Below are positions 62,368 through 64,000 of a stretch of DNA of 64,000 nucleotides, piece by piece; the stretch's first letter is position 1; the number at the start of each line of letters is the position of its first letter. Below the pieces are notes generated by a model. That model made no database searches and was not told where the DNA came from. It saw only the letters and a program-made list of their open reading frames with translations. Made by a program: the position numbers and the translations under genes. This DNA is from Dermacoccus nishinomiyaensis (lineage in GTDB: Bacteria > Actinomycetota > Actinomycetes > Actinomycetales > Dermatophilaceae), in assembly GCF_900447535.1 (NCBI RefSeq), contig NZ_UFXX01000001.1:744001-808000 (forward strand), in the 5' to 3' direction.

Positions 62368-64000
62368 CTATCGACGAAGGTGCGCCACGCGCGTCAGGAT
62401 CCGAATGCCGAGTGGCTGCCACGTGTCGAGACGCTTCGACTCACCGTCACCCTCGATGCGGATGTCGCTGACGACCCGCGTGTGCGGGTGCTCGAGGTCG
62501 CCGTCGCGGATCTCGCCGGTCAGCCAGCGGAAGTCGAGACCGTCGCCCGTCACCTCGACGACTGCGAGGTTGTTGTCGAACCACGGCCCGTGCGTCGTGC
62601 GCCAGCGGAACGACGGCGTGCGCACGCTCGTGCGCTCGACGACGGCGCGCAGCGGGAACGCGAGGCCCTTGCCGATCATCGCCTGCAGCGCGCGCACGTG
62701 GCGCGGCAGCGGGTTACGGATCGGCGAGCAGACGGCCTGGAAGATGCGCGACGTCAGCTCCTCGCCGCCGTTGACCTCCGACAGGAACGAGTTGTGGATG
62801 TCGCCCGACAGGAACGTGATCGTCCTCGGCGCTCGGCCACGCTCACCACGCGCGACCTCGAACAGCATGTCGCTGACCTTGAAGAACGTGTCGCTGAACG
62901 CCGCCCAGTGCTCGAGGTCGACGACCTGACGCAGCTTCTCCCCCAAGAACGCCGCCGGACGGCCCCACGTCCCCTCGGCCGCGGCCTCGTCGAGCGCCTC
63001 GAGCATGTGCAGGCCCTCGGGCATGAAGAACGGCAGCGAGGTGCCGATGAACAGGTGCTCGACGTCGCCGCGCAACTCGTCATCGAGCCAGCGCAGTTCG
63101 TCCGCGTCGAGCATCGCGCGGTGATCGGGACGTAGGTCGCGCGCCGCCCGCGAGTCGACGACGATGAGCTTCGACTCGCCCAGATCACGGGTGTAGGAGA
63201 AGCGGTACGTCGTCGGGTCCTCGTCAACCCGCTCGGCAAACGCGTCGACGGCGGCGGTGATGTCGAGCTCGTCGTCCCCGGTGTGCGACGTGATGAGCTG
63301 CCACAGCTCGTCATCGGCGAGCGCCTCGGGCGAGAGGTTGCCACAGTGCTGATAGACCCAGTACGACCCGAGTGCGCCGACGATGCGCTCGTGCCACCAG
63401 GGCGTCGCGTTCATCTTCTCGTGCCACGTCTGCGACGTGTTCCAGTCGTCACGCACGTCGTGGTCGTCGAAGATCATCGCGCTCGGCAGCGTCGACAGCA
63501 GCCACCTCACCGCCGGTTCGCTGTAGGCGAGGCGGTACAGGTGCGCGTACTCGACGTAGTCCTTGAGCTCCTCGCCGGGCGGCGCGTCGAGCCCGCGGCG
63601 CGCCTCGATGTACTCCTGCATCGCCTCCGACGTCTCGTCGGCGTAGACCTGGTCGCCGAGCAGCACGACGAGGTCGGGCCACCGCTCGTCGTGAGGGTCG
63701 CGGGCGATCTCGTGCGCGACGGCGCGCAGCGAGTCGATGCCGTTCTTGCGGTTGCTCTTCGCATCGTGCGGTTCGCTCGTGCGGCAGCTGCCGAACGCCA
63801 TCTTCGTGGGGCGTGAGTGCAGCAGCGTCTTGAAGAACGGGTCGGGGAACGGCGAGTCCGCCAGGGGCCACGCCTGTTCGCCGTTCACCTCGACGCGGTA
63901 GCCGTACGTCTGCCCCGGCTCGAGACCGTCCAGGATCACGAGGGCGTAGTGATGCCCGTGTGCGCCGAACGTGCGCGCGCTCCAGCGCCCACCGTCGGTG
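62368..64000 (-). CDS. PhoD-like alkaline phosphatase D family protein, N-terminus outside window
   Basis: Partial gene: the frame stays open to the right edge, giving about 544 C-terminal residues. An N-terminal fibronectin-like domain (GLEPGQTYGYRVEVNG) is followed by a calcineurin-like PhoD domain: FGSCRTSEPHD, VVLLGDQVYADE, MIFDDHDVRDDWN and LIVVDSRAARDL, with Asp/His/Asn metal ligands. FLSGDIHNSFLSEV carries a second His pair. It would hydrolyse phosphodiesters or phosphomonoesters, often outside the cell; an export signal would lie beyond the window. Its stop codon TAG is the first half of the dapB -10 TAGGGT. Confidence 0.88.
   Translation of the reverse strand, partial: TDGGRWSARTFGAHGHHYALVILDGLEPGQTYGYRVEVNGEQAWPLADSPFPDPFFKTLLHSRPTKMAFGSCRTSEPHDAKSNRKNGIDSLRAVAHEIARDPHDERWPDLVVLLGDQVYADETSEAMQEYIEARRGLDAPPGEELKDYVEYAHLYRLAYSEPAVRWLLSTLPSAMIFDDHDVRDDWNTSQTWHEKMNATPWWHERIVGALGSYWVYQHCGNLSPEALADDELWQLITSHTGDDELDITAAVDAFAERVDEDPTTYRFSYTRDLGESKLIVVDSRAARDLRPDHRAMLDADELRWLDDELRGDVEHLFIGTSLPFFMPEGLHMLEALDEAAAEGTWGRPAAFLGEKLRQVVDLEHWAAFSDTFFKVSDMLFEVARGERGRAPRTITFLSGDIHNSFLSEVNGGEELTSRIFQAVCSPIRNPLPRHVRALQAMIGKGLAFPLRAVVERTSVRTPSFRWRTTHGPWFDNNLAVVEVTGDGLDFRWLTGEIRDGDLEHPHTRVVSDIRIEGDGESKRLDTWQPLGIRILTRVAHLRR

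Overview
The window is a very G+C-rich actinobacterial chromosome segment made almost entirely of core housekeeping genes. Several blocks match actinobacterial gene neighbourhoods: nrdJ-nrdR-(LysM protein)-lexA, dapF-miaA-miaB-recX-recA-DUF3046, clgR-pncC-pgsA-rimO-ftsK, and rnj-dapA. Class II (B12-dependent) ribonucleotide reductase, ClgR, RNase J, diaminopimelate synthesis and a SAM-IV riboswitch all point to Actinomycetes. The gene set would suit Micrococcales (perhaps a Dermacoccaceae-like genome), but that rank is an inference. I see no tRNA, rRNA, CRISPR array, prophage, insertion sequence or integrase.

Layout. 1-3.7 kb: a partial nrdJ, nrdR, an SOS-type LysM protein and lexA around shared control DNA. 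3.7-5.6 kb: a sirtuin divergent from a LysR regulator. 5.6-10.3 kb: comEC-comEA (DNA uptake) and a DegV lipid-binding protein. 10.3-17.2 kb: leuS, rpsT, holA and a DinG-like helicase. 17.3-22.6 kb: a large glucosidase, hflX and a methyltransferase. 22.6-30.1 kb: dapF, miaA, an MFS exporter, miaB, recX, recA and a DUF3046 protein. 30.2-35.6 kb: a very large Lhr helicase. 35.6-38.8 kb: clgR, pncC, pgsA, rimO. 38.8-44.1 kb: a MauE protein with two thioredoxin-like domains, an unusual 19-bp inverted repeat array, and ftsK. 44.4-46.1 kb: a SAM-IV riboswitch and the class V aminotransferase it controls. 46.4-49.0 kb: rnj-dapA. 49.1-51.6 kb: thyA-folA-azlC-azlD with overlapping stops and starts. 51.6-52.0 kb: a decayed toxin-antitoxin locus. 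52.0-56.6 kb: a fatty acid desaturase and its ferredoxin reductase, divergent from a PucR-type regulator coupled to a PAQR/hemolysin III protein. 56.7-60.8 kb: a GntR regulator and lutABC. 60.8-64 kb: a DedA protein, dapB and a partial PhoD-like phosphatase.

How the genes work together. DNA-damage control is the main thread. LexA boxes sit at the LysM gene and at the distal recA promoter. A second, LexA-independent promoter type (TTGTCR-N11-TANNNT, the RecA-NDp class) is readable at recA proximally, at clgR, at thyA-folA and, degenerately, at holA. Many genes appear to be leaderless, with a TANNNT box 6-7 nt before the start codon, and this settles several start choices. Other themes are lysine/peptidoglycan precursor synthesis (dapA, dapB, dapF), tRNA and ribosome modification (miaA, miaB, rimO), RNA turnover (rnj), lactate use (lutABC) and a candidate membrane-fluidity module (desaturase, reductase, PucR regulator, PAQR protein).
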